Assembly: GCA_964036665.1 (NCBI GenBank)
Contig: OZ038529.1
Span: 12,780,060-12,844,059 of the forward strand
Direction: 5' to 3'
Length of the DNA stretch: 64,000 bases
DNA from: Gordius sp. MW1
Lineage: Eukaryota > Nematomorpha > Gordioida > Gordea > Gordiidae
In this document: positions 12,211 through 26,000 of the stretch, in pieces
Layout of the letters: each line of letters starts with the position of its first letter
How positions within the stretch are numbered: the first letter of the stretch is position 1
Notes under the pieces: generated by a model
What the model saw: only the letters and a program-made list of their open reading frames with translations
Told to the model about the DNA's origin: nothing
Databases searched by the model: none
Made by a program: the position numbers and the translations under genes

Positions 12211-13925
12211 CGAAAAGAGGTTTTAAGCTGCGAGAACTATCATTTTGACAAAAGACAACGTTTTATTGTTGCGATTAGTTTGTTGTATCGCAACGTGATG
12301 CTTAATTTTTGAAAATGGCTCTATGCGATCATGATTTCAAAGTAATAGTTTTTAGATTCTGATAAATTTTTTCTTGGGATCATAGAAAGACGTCTGAAAA
12401 CGACAACTTTCATCGGATGAATACGGTTCAAAGAAAAATATGTGAAAAGTTTTGAGGTAAAAATATTTATTTTTCAATTCTATGTGAAAGAGCATGAAAA
12501 AATATATAAAAGTAAGCCAATTTGAGAATCCTATTATCCTCGATTGACTTCCGAAAAGAGGTTTTAAGCTGCGAGAACTATCATTTTGACAAAAGACAAC
12601 GTTTTATTGTTGCGATTAGTTTGTTGTATCGCAACGTGATGCTTAATTTTTGAAAATGGCTCTATGCGATCATGATTTCAAAGTAATAGTTTTCAGATTC
12701 TGATAAATTTTTACTTGGGATCATAGAAACCACGTCTGAAAACGACAACTTTCATCGGATGAATACGGTTCAAAGAAACATATGTGAAAATTTTTGAGGT
12801 AAAAATATTAATTTTTTTCAATTCTATGTGAAAGAGCATGAAAAAATATATAAAAGTAAGCCAATTTGAGAATCCTATTATCCTCGATTGACTTCCGAAA
12901 AGAGGTTTTAAGCTGCGAGAACTATCATTTTGACAAATGACAACGTTTTATTGTTGCGATTAGTTTGTTGTATCGCAACGTGATGCTTAATTTTTGAAAA
13001 TGGCTCTATGCGATCATGATTTCAAAGTAATAGTTTTTAGATTCTGATAAATTTTTTCTTGGGATCATAGAAACCACGTCTGAAAACGACAACTTTCATC
13101 GGATGAATACGGTTCAAAGAAAAATATGTGAAAAGTTTTGAGGTAAAAATATTTATTTTTTTCAATTCTATGTGAAAGAGCATGAAAAAATTTATAAAAG
13201 TAAGCCAATTTGAGAATCCTATTATCCTCGATTGACTTGCGAAAAGAGGTTTTAAGCTGCGAGAACTATCATTTTGACAAAAGACAACTTTTATTGTTGC
13301 GATTAGTTTGTTGTATCGCAACGTGATGCTTAATTTTTGAAAATGGCTCTATGCGATCATGATTTCAAAGTAATAGTTTTTAGATTCTGATAAATTTTTT
13401 CTTGGGATCATAGAAACCACGTCTGAAAAGGACAACATTCATCGGATGAATACGGTTCAAAGAAAAATATGTGAAAAGTTTTGAGGTAAAAATATTTATT
13501 TTTTTCAATTCTATGTGAAAGAGCATGAAAAAATATATAAAAGTAAGCCAATTTGAGAATCCTATTATCCTCGATTGACTTCCGAAAAGGGGTTTTAAGC
13601 TGCGAGAACTATCATTTTGACAAAAGACAACGTTTTATTGTTGCGATTAGTTTGTTGTATCGCAACGTGATGCTTAATTTTTGAAAATGGCTCTATGCGA
13701 TCATGATTTCAAAGTAATAGTTTTCAGATTCTGATAAATTTTTACTTGGGATCATAGAAACCACGTCTGAAAACGACAACTTTCATCGGATGAATACTGT
13801 TCAAAGAAAAATATGTGAAAAGTTTTGAGGTAAAAATATTTATTTTTTTCAATTCTAGGTGAAAGAGCATGAAAAAATATATAAAAGTAAGCCAATTTGA
13901 GAATCCTATTATCCTCGATTGACTT
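12211..13925. repeat. 5-monomer higher-order repeat, copy 2 (offset 1716 bp)
   Basis: Monomers start at 12268, 12609, 12953, 13296 and 13640 and match the previous block at an offset of 1716 bp. By eye I saw one internal difference, GACAAATGAC near 12936 in place of GACAAAAGAC. The match ends at about 13926, where GACTTCCG becomes GACTTGCG. Confidence 0.92.
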
Positions 13926-14664
13926 GCGAATAGAGGTTTTAAGCTGCGAACTATCATTTTGACAAAAGACAACGTTTTATTGTTGCGATTAGTTTGTTGT
14001 ATCGCAACGTGATGCTTAATTTTTGAAAATGGCTCTATGCGATCATGATTTCAAAGTAATAGTTATTAGATTCTGATAAATTTTTTCTTGGGATCATAGA
14101 AACCACGTCTGAAAACGACAACTTTCATCGGATGAATACGGTTCAAAGAAAAATATGTGAAAAGTTTTGAAGTAAAAATATTTATTTTTTTCAATTCTAT
14201 GTGAAAGAGCATGAAAAAATATATAAAAGTAAGCCAATTTGAAAATCCTATTATCCTCGATTGACTTGCGAAAAGAGGTTTTAAGCTGCGAGAACTATCA
14301 TTTTGACAAAAGACAACGTTTTATTGTTGCGATTAGTTTGTTGTATCGCAACGTGAGTGCTTAATTTTTCCAAAATGCACTATGCGATCATGATTTCAAA
14401 GTATTTTCTGATTCTGATAAATTTTTACTTAGGATCATAGAAACCACGTCTGAAAACGACAACTTTCATCGGATGAATACGGTTCAAAGAAATATATGTG
14501 AAAAGTTTTGAGGTAAAAATATTTATTTTTTTCAATTCTATGTGAAAGAGCATGAAAAAATATATAAAAGTAAGCCAATTTGAGAATCCTATTATCCTCG
14601 ATTGACTTGCGAATAGAGGTTTTAAGCTGCGAACTATCATTTTGACAAAAGACAACGTTTTATT
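13926..14664. repeat. Array segment with a local 2-monomer copy (offset 683 bp)
   Basis: Monomers start at 13982 and 14326. The stretch from about 13867 to 14231 recurs 683 bp later and includes a small deletion that gives GCTGCGAACTATC and the odd GTTATTAGATTC. The monomer at 14326 carries ACTTAGGATC, shared only with the monomer at 17410. Confidence 0.85.
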
Positions 14665-16721
14665 GTTGCGATTAGTTTGTTGTATCGCAACGTGATGCTT
14701 AATTTTTGAAAATGGCTCTATGCGATCATGATTTCAAAGTAATAGTTATTAGATTCTGATAAATTTTTTCTTGGGATCATAGAAACCACGTCTGAAAACG
14801 ACAACTTTCATCGGATGAATACGGTTCAAAGAAAAATATGTGAAAAGTTTTGAAGTAAAAATATTTATTTTTTTCAATTCTATGTGAAAGAGCATGAAAA
14901 AATATATAAAAGTAAGCCAATTTGAGAATCCTATTATCCTCGATTGACTTCCGAAAAGAGGTTTTAAGCTGCGAGAACTATCAATTTGACAAAAGACAAC
15001 GTTTTATTGTTGCGATTAGTTTGTTGTATCCCAACGTGAATGCTTAATTTTTGAAAACTGCTATGTGATTATGATTTCAAAGTAATAGTTTTTAGATTCT
15101 GATAAATTTTTACTTGGGATCATAGAAACAACGTCTGAAGACGACAACTTTCATCGGATGAATACGGTTCAAAGAAAAATATGTGAAAAATTTTGAGGTA
15201 TAAATATTTATTTTTTTCGATACTATGTGAAAGAGCATAAAAAAATATATAAAAGTAAGCCAATTTGAGAATCCTATTATCCTCGATTGACTTGCGAAAA
15301 GAGGTTTTAAGCTGCGAGAACTATCATTTTGACAAAAGACAACGTTTTATTGTTGCGATTAGTTTGTTGTATCGCAACGTGATGCTTAATTTTTGAAAAT
15401 GGCTCTATGCGATCATGATTTCAAAGTAATAGTTTTCAGATTCTGATAAATTTTTACTTGGGATCATAGAAACCACGTCTGAAAACGACAACTTTCATCG
15501 GATGCATACGGTTGAAAGAAAAATATGTGAAAAATTTGAGGTAAAAATATTTATTTTTTTCAATTCTATGTGAAAGAGCATGAAAAAATATATAAAAGTA
15601 AGCCAATTTGAGAATCCTATTATCCTCGATTGACTTCCGAAAAGAGGTTTTAAGCTGCGAGAACTATCATTTTGACAAAAGACAACGTTTTATTGTTGCG
15701 ATTAGTTTGTTGTATCGCAGCGTGAGTGCTTAATTTTTCAAAAATGCACTATGCGATCATGATTTCAAAGTATTTTCTGATTCTGATAAATTTTTACTTG
15801 GGATCATAGAAACCACGTCTGAGAACGACAACTTTCATCGGATGAATACGGTTCAAAGAAAAATATGTGAAAAATTTTGAGGTAAAAATATTTATTTTTT
15901 TCAATTCTATGTGAAAGAGCATGAAAAAATATATAAAAGTAAGCCAATTTGAGACCCCTATTATCCTCGATTGACTTCCGAAAAGAGGTTTTAAGCTGCG
16001 AGAACTATCATTTTGACAAAAGACAACGTTTTATTGTTGCGATTAGTTTGTTGTATCGCAGCGTGAGTGCTTAATTTTTCAAAAATGCACTATGCGATCA
16101 TTATTTCAAAGTATTTTCTGATTCTGATAAATTTTTACTCGGGATCATAGAAACCACGTCTGAAAACGACAACTTTCATCGGATGCATACGGTTGAAAGA
16201 AAAATATGTGAAAAATTTTGAGGTAAAAATATTTATTTTTTTCGATTGTATGTGAAAGAGCATGAAAAAATATGTAAAAGTAAGCCAATTTGAGAATCCT
16301 ATTATCCTCGATTTACTTCCGAAAAGAGGTTTTAAGCTGCCAGTACTATTCATTTCGACAAAAGACAACGTTTTATTGTTGCGATTAGTTTGTTGTATCG
16401 CAACGTGAGTGCTGAATTATTGAAAACTGCTCCATGCGATTATGATTTCAAAGTAATAGTTTTTAGATTATGATAAATTTTTACTTGGCATCATAGAAAA
16501 CACGTCTGAAAACGACAACTTTCATCGGATGAATACGGTTCAAAGAAAAATATGTGAAAAATTTTGAGGTAAAAATATTTATTTTTTTCGATTCTATGTG
16601 AAAGAGCATGAAAAAATATATAAAAGTAAGCCAATTTGAGAATCCTATTATCCTCATTGACTTCCGAAAAGAGGTTTTAAGCTGCGAGAACTATCATTTT
16701 GACAAAAGACAACGTTTTATT
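14665..16721. repeat. Six monomers of a ~3.42-kb (10-monomer) spacing, copy 1
   Basis: Monomers start at 14665, 15009, 15352, 15695, 16036 and 16378 and recur in the same order 3427 to 3424 bp downstream. Diagnostic shared changes include TATCCCAACGTGAATGC (15009), GAGACCCCTATT (15695), TTTACTCGGGATC (16036) and GCTGAATTATTG (16378). The repeated part is six monomers; four unrelated-type monomers lie between the copies. Confidence 0.9.
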
Positions 16722-18091
16722 GTTGCGATTAGTTTGTTGTATCGCAACGTGATGCTTAATTTTTGAAAATGGCTCTATGCGATCATGATTTCAAAGTAAT
16801 AGTTTTCAGATTCTGATAAATTTTTACTTGGGATCATAGAAACCACGTCTGAAAACGACAACTTTCATCGGATGAATACGGTTCAAAGAAAAATATGTGA
16901 AAAGTTTTGAGGTAAAAATATTTATTTTTTTCAATTCTATGTGAAAGAGCATGAAAAAATATATAAAAGTAAGCCAATTTGAGAATCCTATTATCCTCGA
17001 TTGACTTCCGAAAAGGGGTTTTAAGCTGCGAGAACTATCATTTTGACAAAAGACAACGTTTTATTGTTGCGATTAGTTTGTTGTATCGCAACGTGATGCT
17101 TAATTTTTGAAAATGGCTCTATGCGATCATGATTTCAAAGTAATAGTTTTCAGATTCTGATAAATTTTTACTTGGGATCATAGAAACCACGTCTGAAAAC
17201 GACAACTTTCATCGGATGAATACTGTTCAAAGAAAAATATGTGAAAAGTGATGAGGTAAAAATATTTATTTTCTTCAATTCTAGGTGAAAGAGCATGAAA
17301 AAATATATAAAAGTAAGCCAATTTGAGAATCCTATTATCCTCGATTGACTTGCGAAAAGAGGTTTTAAGCTGCGAGAACTATCATTTTGACAAAAGACAA
17401 CGTTTTATTGTTGCGATTAGTTTGTTGTATCGCAACGTGAGTGCTTAATTTTTCCAAAATGCACTATGCGATCATGATTTCAAAGTATTTTCTGATTCTG
17501 ATAAATTTTTACTTAGGATCATAGAAACCACGTCTGAAAACGACAACTTTCATCGGATGAATACGGTTCAAAGAAAAATATGTGAAAAGTTTTGAGGTAA
17601 AAATATTTATTTTTTTCAATTCTATGTGAAAGAGCATGAAAAAATATATAAAAGTAAGCCAATTTGAGAATCCTATTATCCTCGATTGACTTCCGAAAAG
17701 AGGTTTTAAGCTGCGAGAACTATCATTTTGACAAAAGACAACGTTTTATTGTTGCGATTAGTTTGTTGTATCGCAGCGTGAGTGCTTAATTTTTCAAAAA
17801 TGCACTATGCGATCATGATTTCAAAGTATTTTCTGATTCTGATAAATTTTTACTTGGGATCATAGAAACCACGTCTGAGAACGACAACTTTTATCGGATG
17901 AATACGGTTCAAAGAAAAATATGTGAAAAATTTTGAGGTAAAAATATTTATTTTTTTCAATTCTATGTGAAAGAGCATGAAAAAATATATAAAAGTAAGC
18001 CAATTTGAGACCCCTATTATCCTCGATTGACTTCCGAAAAGAGGTTTTAAGCTGCGAGAACTATCATTTTGACAAAAGACAACGTTTTATT
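16722..18091. repeat. Array segment between the two six-monomer copies
   Basis: Monomers start at 16722, 17066, 17410 and 17751. They are a mixture. The one at 17066 shares GAATACTGTTC and TTCTAGGTG with those at 11924 and 13640. The one at 17410 shares ACTTAGGATC with that at 14326. The one at 17751 shares CTGAGAACGAC and GAGACCCC with those at 15695 and 19119. This looks like a joint made from several earlier parts of the array. Confidence 0.85.
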
Positions 18092-20145
18092 GTTGCGATT
18101 AGTTTGTTGTATCGCAACGTGATGCTTAATTTTTGAAAATGGCTCTATGCGATCATGATTTCAAAGTAATAGTTTTTAGATTCTGATAAATTTTTTCTTG
18201 GGATCATAGAAACCACGTCTGAAAACGACAACTTTCATCGGATGAATACGGTTCAAAGAAAAATATGTGAAAAGTTTTGAAGTAAAAATATTTATTTTTT
18301 TTAATTCTATGTGAAAGAGCATGAAAAAATATATAAAAGTAAGCCAATTTGAGAATCCTATTATCCTCGATTGACTTCCGAAAAGAGGTTTTAAGCTGCG
18401 AGAACTATCAATTTGACAAAAGACAACGTTTTATTGTTGCGATTAGTTTGTTGTATCCCAACGTGAATGCTTAATTTTTAAAAACTGCTATGTGATTATG
18501 ATTTCAAAGTAATAGTTTTTAGATTCTGATAAATTTTTACTTGGGATCATAGAAACAACGTCTGAAAACGACAACTTTCATCGGATGAATACGGTTCAAA
18601 GAAAAATATGTGAAATATTTTGAGGTATAAATATTTATTTTTTTCGATACTATGTGAAAGAGCATAAAAAAATATATAAAAGTAAGCCAATTTGAGAAAT
18701 TATCCTCGATTGACTTGCGAAAAGAGGTTTTAAGCTGCGAGAACTATCATTTTGACAAAAGACAACGTTTTATTGTTGCGATTAGTTTGTTGTATCGCAA
18801 CGTGATGCTTAATTTTTGAAAATGGCTCTATGCGATCATGATTTCAAAGTAATAGTTTTCAGATTCTGATAAATTTTTACTTGGGATCATAGAAACCACG
18901 TCTGAAAACGACAACTTTCATCGGATGCATACGGTTGAAAGAAAAATATGTGAAAAATTTTGAGGTAAAAATATTTATTTTTTTCAATTCTATGTGAAAG
19001 AGCATGAAAAAATATATAAAAGTAAGCCAATTTGAGAATCCTATTATCCTCGATTGACTTCCGAAAAGAGGTTTTAAGCTGCGAGAACTATCATTTTGAC
19101 AAAAGACAACGTTTTATTGTTGCGATTAGTTTGTTGTATCGCAGCGTGAGTGCTTAATTTTTCAAAAATGCACTATGCGATCATGATTTCAAAGTATTTT
19201 CTGATTCTGATAAATTTTTACTTGGGATCATAGAAACCACGTCTGAGAACGACAACTTTCATCGGATGAATACGGTTCAAAGAAAAATATGTGAAAAATT
19301 TTGAGGTAAAAATATTTATTTTTTTCAATTCTATGTGAAAGAGCATGAAAAAATATATAAAAGTAAGCCAATTTGAGACCCCTATTATCCTCGATTGACT
19401 TCCGAAAAGAGGTTTTAAGCTGCGAGAACTATCATTTTGACAAAAGACAACGTTTTATTGTTGCGATTAGTTTGTTGTATCGCAGCGTGAGTGCTTAATT
19501 TTTCAAAAATGCACTATGCGATCATTATTTCAAAGTATTTTCTGATTCTGATAAATTTTTACTCGGGATCATAGAAACCACGTCTGAAAACGACAACTTT
19601 CATCGGATGCATACGGTTGAAATAAAAATATGTGAAAAATTTTGAGGTAAAAATATTTATTTTTTTCGATTGTATGTGAAAGAGCATGAAAAAATATGTA
19701 AAAGTAAGCCAATTTGAGAGTCCTATTATCCTCGATTTACTTCCGAAAACAGGTTTTAAGCTGCCAGTACTATTCATTTCGACAAAAGACAACGTTTTAT
19801 TGTTGCGATTAGTTTGTTGTATCGCAACGTGAGTGCTGAATTATTGAAAACTGCTCCATGCGATTATGATTTCAAAGTAATAGTTTTTAGATTCTGATAA
19901 ATTTTTACTTGGCATCATAGAAAACACGTCTGAAAACGACAACTTTCATCGGATGAATACGGTTCAAAGAAAAATATGTGAAAAATTTTGAGGTAAAAAT
20001 ATTTATTTTTTTCGATTCTATGTGAAAGAGCATGAAAAAATATATAAAAGTAAGCCAATTTGAGAATCCTATTATCCTCATTGACTTCCGAAAAGAGGTT
20101 TTAAGCTGCGAGAACTATCATTTTGACAAAAGACAACGTTTTATT
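18092..20145. repeat. Six monomers of the ~3.42-kb spacing, copy 2
   Basis: Monomers start at 18092, 18436, 18775, 19119, 19460 and 19802, matching 14665-16721. The offset falls from 3427 to 3424 bp because copy 2 has a 4-bp loss near 18697 (GAGAAATTATCC) and one extra T near 18960. Other differences are few, for example AAATAAAAATATG near 19621. Confidence 0.9.
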
Positions 20146-23089
20146 GTTGCGATTAGTTTGTTGTATCGCAACGTGATGCTTAATTTTTGAAAATGGCTCT
20201 ATGCGATCATGATTTCAAAGTAATAGTTTTTAGATTCTGATAAATTTTTTCTTGGGATCATAGAAACCACGTCTGAAAACGACAACTTTCATCGGATGAA
20301 TACGGTTCAAAGAAAAATATGTGAAAAGTTTTGAGGTAAAAATATTTATTTTTTTCAATTCTATGTGAAAGAGCATGAAAAAATATATAAAAGTAAGCCA
20401 ATTTGAGAATCCTATTATCCTCGATTGACTTCCGAAAAGAGGTTTTAAGCTGCGAGAACTATCATTTTGACAAAAGACAACGTTTTATTGTTGCGATTAG
20501 TTTGTTGTATCGCAACGTGATGCTTAATTTTTGAAAATGGCTCTATGCGATCATGATTTCAAAGTAATAGTTTTTAGATTCTGATAAATTTTTTCTTGGG
20601 ATCATAGAAACCACGTCTGAAAACGACAACTTTCATCGGATGAATACGGTTCAAAGAAAAATATGTGAAAAGTTTTGAGGTAAAAATATTTATTTTTTTC
20701 AATTCTATGTGAAAGAGCATGAAAAAATATATAAAAGTAAGCCAATTTGAGAATCCTATTATCCTCGATTGACTTCCGAAAAGAGGTTTTAAGCTGCGAG
20801 AACTATGACAAAAGACAACGTTTTATTGTTGCGATTAGTTTGTTGTATCGCAACGTGAGTGCTTAATTTTTCCAAAATGCACTATGCGATCATGATTTCA
20901 AAGTATTTTCTGATTCTGATAAATTTTTACTTGGGATCATAGAAACCACGTCTGAAACACAACTTTCATCGGATGAATACGGTTCAAAGAAAAATATGTG
21001 AAAATTTTTGAGGTAAAAATATTTTTTTTTTCGATTCTATGTGCAAGAGCATGAAAAAATATATAAAAGTAAGCCAATTTGAGAATCCTATTATGCTCGA
21101 TTGACTTCCGAAAAGGTGTTTTAAGCTGCGAGAACTATCATTTTGACAAAAGACAACGTTTTATTAATGCGATTAGTTTGTTGTATCGCAACGTGATGCT
21201 TAATTTTTGAAAATGGCTCTATGCGATCATGATTTCAAAGTAATAGTTTTCAGATTCTGATAAATTTTTTCTTGGCATCATAGAAACCACGTCTGAAAAC
21301 GACAACTTTCATCGGATGAATACGGTTCAAAGAAAAATATGTGAAAAATTTTGAGGTAAAAATATTTATTTTTTTCAATTCTATGTGAAAGAGCATGAAA
21401 AAATATATAAAAGTAAGCCAATTTGAGAATCCTATTATCCTCGATTGACTTCCGAAAAGAGGTTTTAAGCTGCGAGAACTATCATTTTGACAAAAGACAA
21501 CGTTTTATTGTTGCGATTAGTTTGTTGTATCGCAACGTGATGCTTAATTTTTGAAAATGGCTCTATGCGATCATGATTTCAATGTAATAGTTTTTAGATT
21601 CTGATAAATTTTTTCTTGGGATCATAGAAACCACGTCTGAAAACGACAACTTTCATCGGATGAATACGGTTCAAAGAAAAATATGTGAAAAGTTTTGAGG
21701 TAAAAATATTTATTTTTTTCAATTCTATGTGAAAGAGCATGAAAAAATATATAAAAGTAAGCCAATTTGAGAATCCTATTATCCTCGATTGACTTCCGAA
21801 AAGAGGTTTTAAGGTGCGAGAACTATCATTTTGACAAAAGACAACGTTTTATTGTTGCGATTAGTTTGTTGTATCGCAACGTGAGTGCTTAATTTTTCCA
21901 AAATGCACTATGCGATCATGATTTCAAAGTATTTTCTGATTCTGATAAATTTTTACTTGGGATCATAGAAACCACGTCTGAAAACGACAACTTTCATCGG
22001 ATGAATACGGTTCAAAGAAAAATATGTGAAAAATTTTGAGGTAAAAATATTTATTTTTTTCAATTCTATGTGAAAGAGCATGAAAAAATATATAAAAGTA
22101 AGCCAATTTGAGAATCCTATTATCCTCGATTGACTTCCGAAAAAAGGTTTTAAGCTGCGAGAACTATCATTTTGGCAAAAGACAACGTTTTATTGTTGCG
22201 ATTAGTTTGTTGTATCGCAACGTGATGCTTAATTTTTGAAAATGGCTCTATGCGATCATGATTTCAAAGTAATAGTTTTCAGATTCTGATAAATTTTTAC
22301 TTGGGATCATAGAAACCACGTCTGAAAACGACAACTTTCGTCGGATGCATACGGTTGAAAGAAAAATATGTGAAAAATTTTGAAGTAAAAATATTTATTT
22401 TTTTCAATTCTATGTGAAAGAGCGTGAAAAAATATATAAAAAAGTAAGCCAATTTGAGAATCCTATTATCCTCGATTGACTTCCGAAAAGAGGTTTTAAG
22501 CTGCGAGAACTATCATTTTGACAAAAGACAACGTTTTATTGTTGCGATTAGTTTGTTGTATCGCAGCGTGAGTGCTTAATTTTTCAAAAATGCACTACGC
22601 GATCATTATTTCAAAGTATTTTCTGATTCTGATAAATTTTTACTTGGGATCATAGAAACCACGTCTGAAAACGACAACTTTCATCGGATGAATACGGTTC
22701 AAAGAAAAATATGAAAAATTTTGAGGTAAAAATATTAATTTTTTTCGATTCTATGTGAAAGAGCATGAAAAAATATATAAAAGTAAGCCAATTTGAGAAT
22801 CCTATTATACTCGATTGACTTCCGAAAAGAGGTTTTAAGCTGCGAGAACTATCATTTTGACAAAAGACAACGTTTTATTGTTGCGATTAGTTTATTGTAT
22901 AGCAACGTGATGCTTAATTTTTGAAAATGGCTCTATGCGATCATGATTTCAAAGTAATAGTTTTCATCTGATAAATTTTTACTTGGGATCATAGAAACCA
23001 CGTCTGAAAACGACAACTTTCATCGGATGAATACGGTTTAAAGAAAAATATGTGAAAAATTTTGATGTAAAAATATTTATTTTTTTCGA
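20146..23089. repeat. Array segment, mixed monomers without a clear large unit
   Basis: Monomers start at 20146, 20490, 20828, 21166, 21510, 21854, 22195, 22541 and 22880. Those at 20146 and 20490 are near-identical neighbours. The monomer at 20490 ends with a short deletion (AACTATGACAAAAG), and 21166 has lost part of the left arm of the inverted repeat (TTAATGCGAT). The trio at 21510, 21854 and 22195 resembles 28015, 28359 and 28700. No tandem unit longer than the monomer stands out. Confidence 0.85.
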
Positions 23090-26000
23090 TTCTATGTGCA
23101 AGAGCATGAAAAATATATAAAAGTAAGCCAATTTGAGAATCCTATTATGCTCGATTGACTTCCGAAAAGGGGTTTTAAGCTGCGAGAACTATCATTTTGA
23201 CAAAAGACAACGTTTTATTGTTGCGATTAGTTTGTTGTATCGCAACGTGATGCTTAATTTTTGAAAATGGCTCTATGCGATCATGATTTCAAAGTAATAG
23301 TTTTCAGATTCTGATAAATTTTTACTTGGGATCATAGAAACCACGTCTGAAAACGACAACTTTCATCGGATGAATACGGTTCAAAGAAAAATATGTGAAC
23401 ATTTTGAGGTAAAAATATTTATTTTTTTCAATTCTATGTGAAAGAGCATGAAAAAATATATAAAAGTAAGCCAATTTGAGAATCCTATTATCCTCGATTG
23501 ACTTCCGAAAAGAGGTTTTAAGCTGCGAGAACTATCATTTTGACAAAAGACAACGTTTTATTGTTGCGATTAGTTTGTTGTATCGCAGCGTGAGTGCTTA
23601 ATTTTTCAAAAATGCATTATGCGATCATTATTTCAAAGTATTTTCTGATTCTGATAAATTTTTACTTGGGATCATAGGAACCACGTCTGAAAACGACAAC
23701 TTTCATCGGATGAATACGGTTCAAAGAAAAATATGTGAAAAATTTTGAGGTAAAAATATTTATTTTTTTCGATTCTATGTGAAAGAGCATGAAAAAATAT
23801 ATAAAAGTAAACCAATTTGAGAATCCTATTATCCTCGATTGACTTCCGAAAAGAGGTTTTAAGCTGCGAGAACTATCATTTTGACAAAAGACAACGTTTT
23901 ATTGTTGCGATTAGTTTATTTTATCGCAACGTGAGTGCTGAATTTTTGAAAACTGCTCTATGCGATTATGATTTCAAAGTAATAGTTTTAAGATTCTGAT
24001 AAATTTTTACTTGGGATCATAGAAACCACGTCTGAAAACCACAACTTTCATCGGATGAATACGGTTCAAAGAAAAATATGTGAAAATTTTTGAGGTAAAA
24101 ATATTTATTTTTTTCGATTCTATGTGCAAGAGCATGAAAAAATATATAAAAGTAAGCCAATTTGAGAATCCTATTATGCTCGATTGACTTCCGAAAAGAG
24201 GTTTTAAGCTGCGAGAACTATCATTTTGACAAAAGACAACGTTTTATGTTGCGATTAGTTTGTTGTATCGCAACGTGATGCTTAATTTTTAAAAATGGCT
24301 CTATGCGATCATGATTTCAAAGTAATAGTTTTAGATTCTGATAAATTTTTTCTTGGGATCATAGAAACCACGTCTGAAAACGACAACTTTCATCGGATGA
24401 ATACGGTTCAAAGAAAAATATGCGAAAAATTTTGAGGTAAAAATATTTATTTTTTTCAATTCTATGTGAAAGAGCATGAAAAAATATATAAAAGTAAGCC
24501 AATTTGAGAATCCTATTATCCTCGATTGACTTCCGAAAAGAGGTTTTAAGCTGCGAGAACTATCATTTTGACAAAAGACAACGTTTTATTGTTGCGATTA
24601 GTTTGTTGTATCGCAGCGTGAGTGCTTAATTTTTCAAAAATGCACTATGCGATCATTATTTCAAAGTATTTTCTGATTCTGATAAATTTTTACTTGGGAT
24701 CATAGAAACCACGTCTGAAAACGACAACTTTCATCGGATGAATACTGTTCAAAGAAAAATATGTGAAAAATTTTGAGGTAAAAATATTTATTTTTTTAGA
24801 TTCTATGTGAAAGAGCATGAAAAAATATATAAAAGTAAGCCAATTTGAGCATCCTATTATCCTCGATTGACTTCCGAAAAGAGGTTTTAAGCTGCGAGAA
24901 CTATCATTTTGACAAAAGACAACGTTTTATTGTTGCGATTAGTTTGTTGTATCGCAACGTGAGTGCTGAATTTTTGAAAACTGCTCTATGCGATTATGAT
25001 TTCAAAGTAATAGTTTTAAGATTCTGATAAATTTTTACTTGGGATCATAGAAACCACGTCTGAAAACCACAACTTTCATCGGATGAATACGGTTCAAAGA
25101 AAAATATGTGAAAATTTTTGAGGTAAAAATATTTATTTTTTTCGATTCTATGTGCAAGAGCATGAAAAATATATAAAAGTAAGCCAATTTGAGAATCCTA
25201 TTATGCTCGATTGACTTCCGAAAAGGGGTTTTAAGCTGCGAGAACTATCATTTTGACAAAAGACAACGTTTTATTGTTGCGATTAGTTTGTTGTATCGCA
25301 ACGTGATGCTTAATTTTTGAAAATGGCTCTATGCGATCATGATTTCAAAGTAATAGTTTTCAGATTCTGATAAATTTTTGCTTGGGATCATAGAAACCAC
25401 GTCTGAAAACGACAACTTTCATCGGATGAATACGGTTCAAAGAAAAATATGTGAACATTTTGAGGTAAAAATATTTATATTTTTCAATTCTATGTGAAAG
25501 AGCATGAAAAAATATATAAAAGTAAGCCAATTTGAGAATCCTATTATCCTCGATTGACTTCCGAAAAGAGGTTTTAAGCTGCGAGAACTATCATTTTGAC
25601 AAAAGACAACGTTTTATTGTTGCGATTAGTTTGTTGTATCGCAACGTGATGCTTAATTTTTGAAAATGGCTCTATGCGATCATGATTTCAAAGTATTTTC
25701 TGATTCTGATAAATTTTTACTTGGGATCATAGGAACCACGTCTGAAAACGACAACTTTCATCGGATGAATACGGTTCAAAGAAAAATATGTGAACATTTT
25801 GAGGTAAAAATATTTATTTTTTTCGATTCTATGTGAAAGAGCATGAAAAAATATATAAAAGTAAACCAATTTGAGAATCCTATTATCCTCGATTGACTTC
25901 CGAAAAGAGGTTTTAAGCTGCGAGAACTATCATTTTGACAAAAGACAACGTTTTATTGTTGCGATTAGTTTATTTTATCGCAACGTGAGTGCTGATTTTT

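Noticed and set aside
14430-14436. Telomere-type repeats (TTAGG)
   Set aside because: ACTTAGGATC occurs as an isolated single-base variant in two monomers and is never in tandem.
23817-23999. Recurring plus-strand frames of 60 codons (also at 24845, 27241, 28957, 29302 and 59953)
   Set aside because: Same explanation: one monomer haplotype (GTGAGTGCTGAATTTTTG) happens to lack stops for 60 codons. No signal peptide, domain or conserved start context is convincing.
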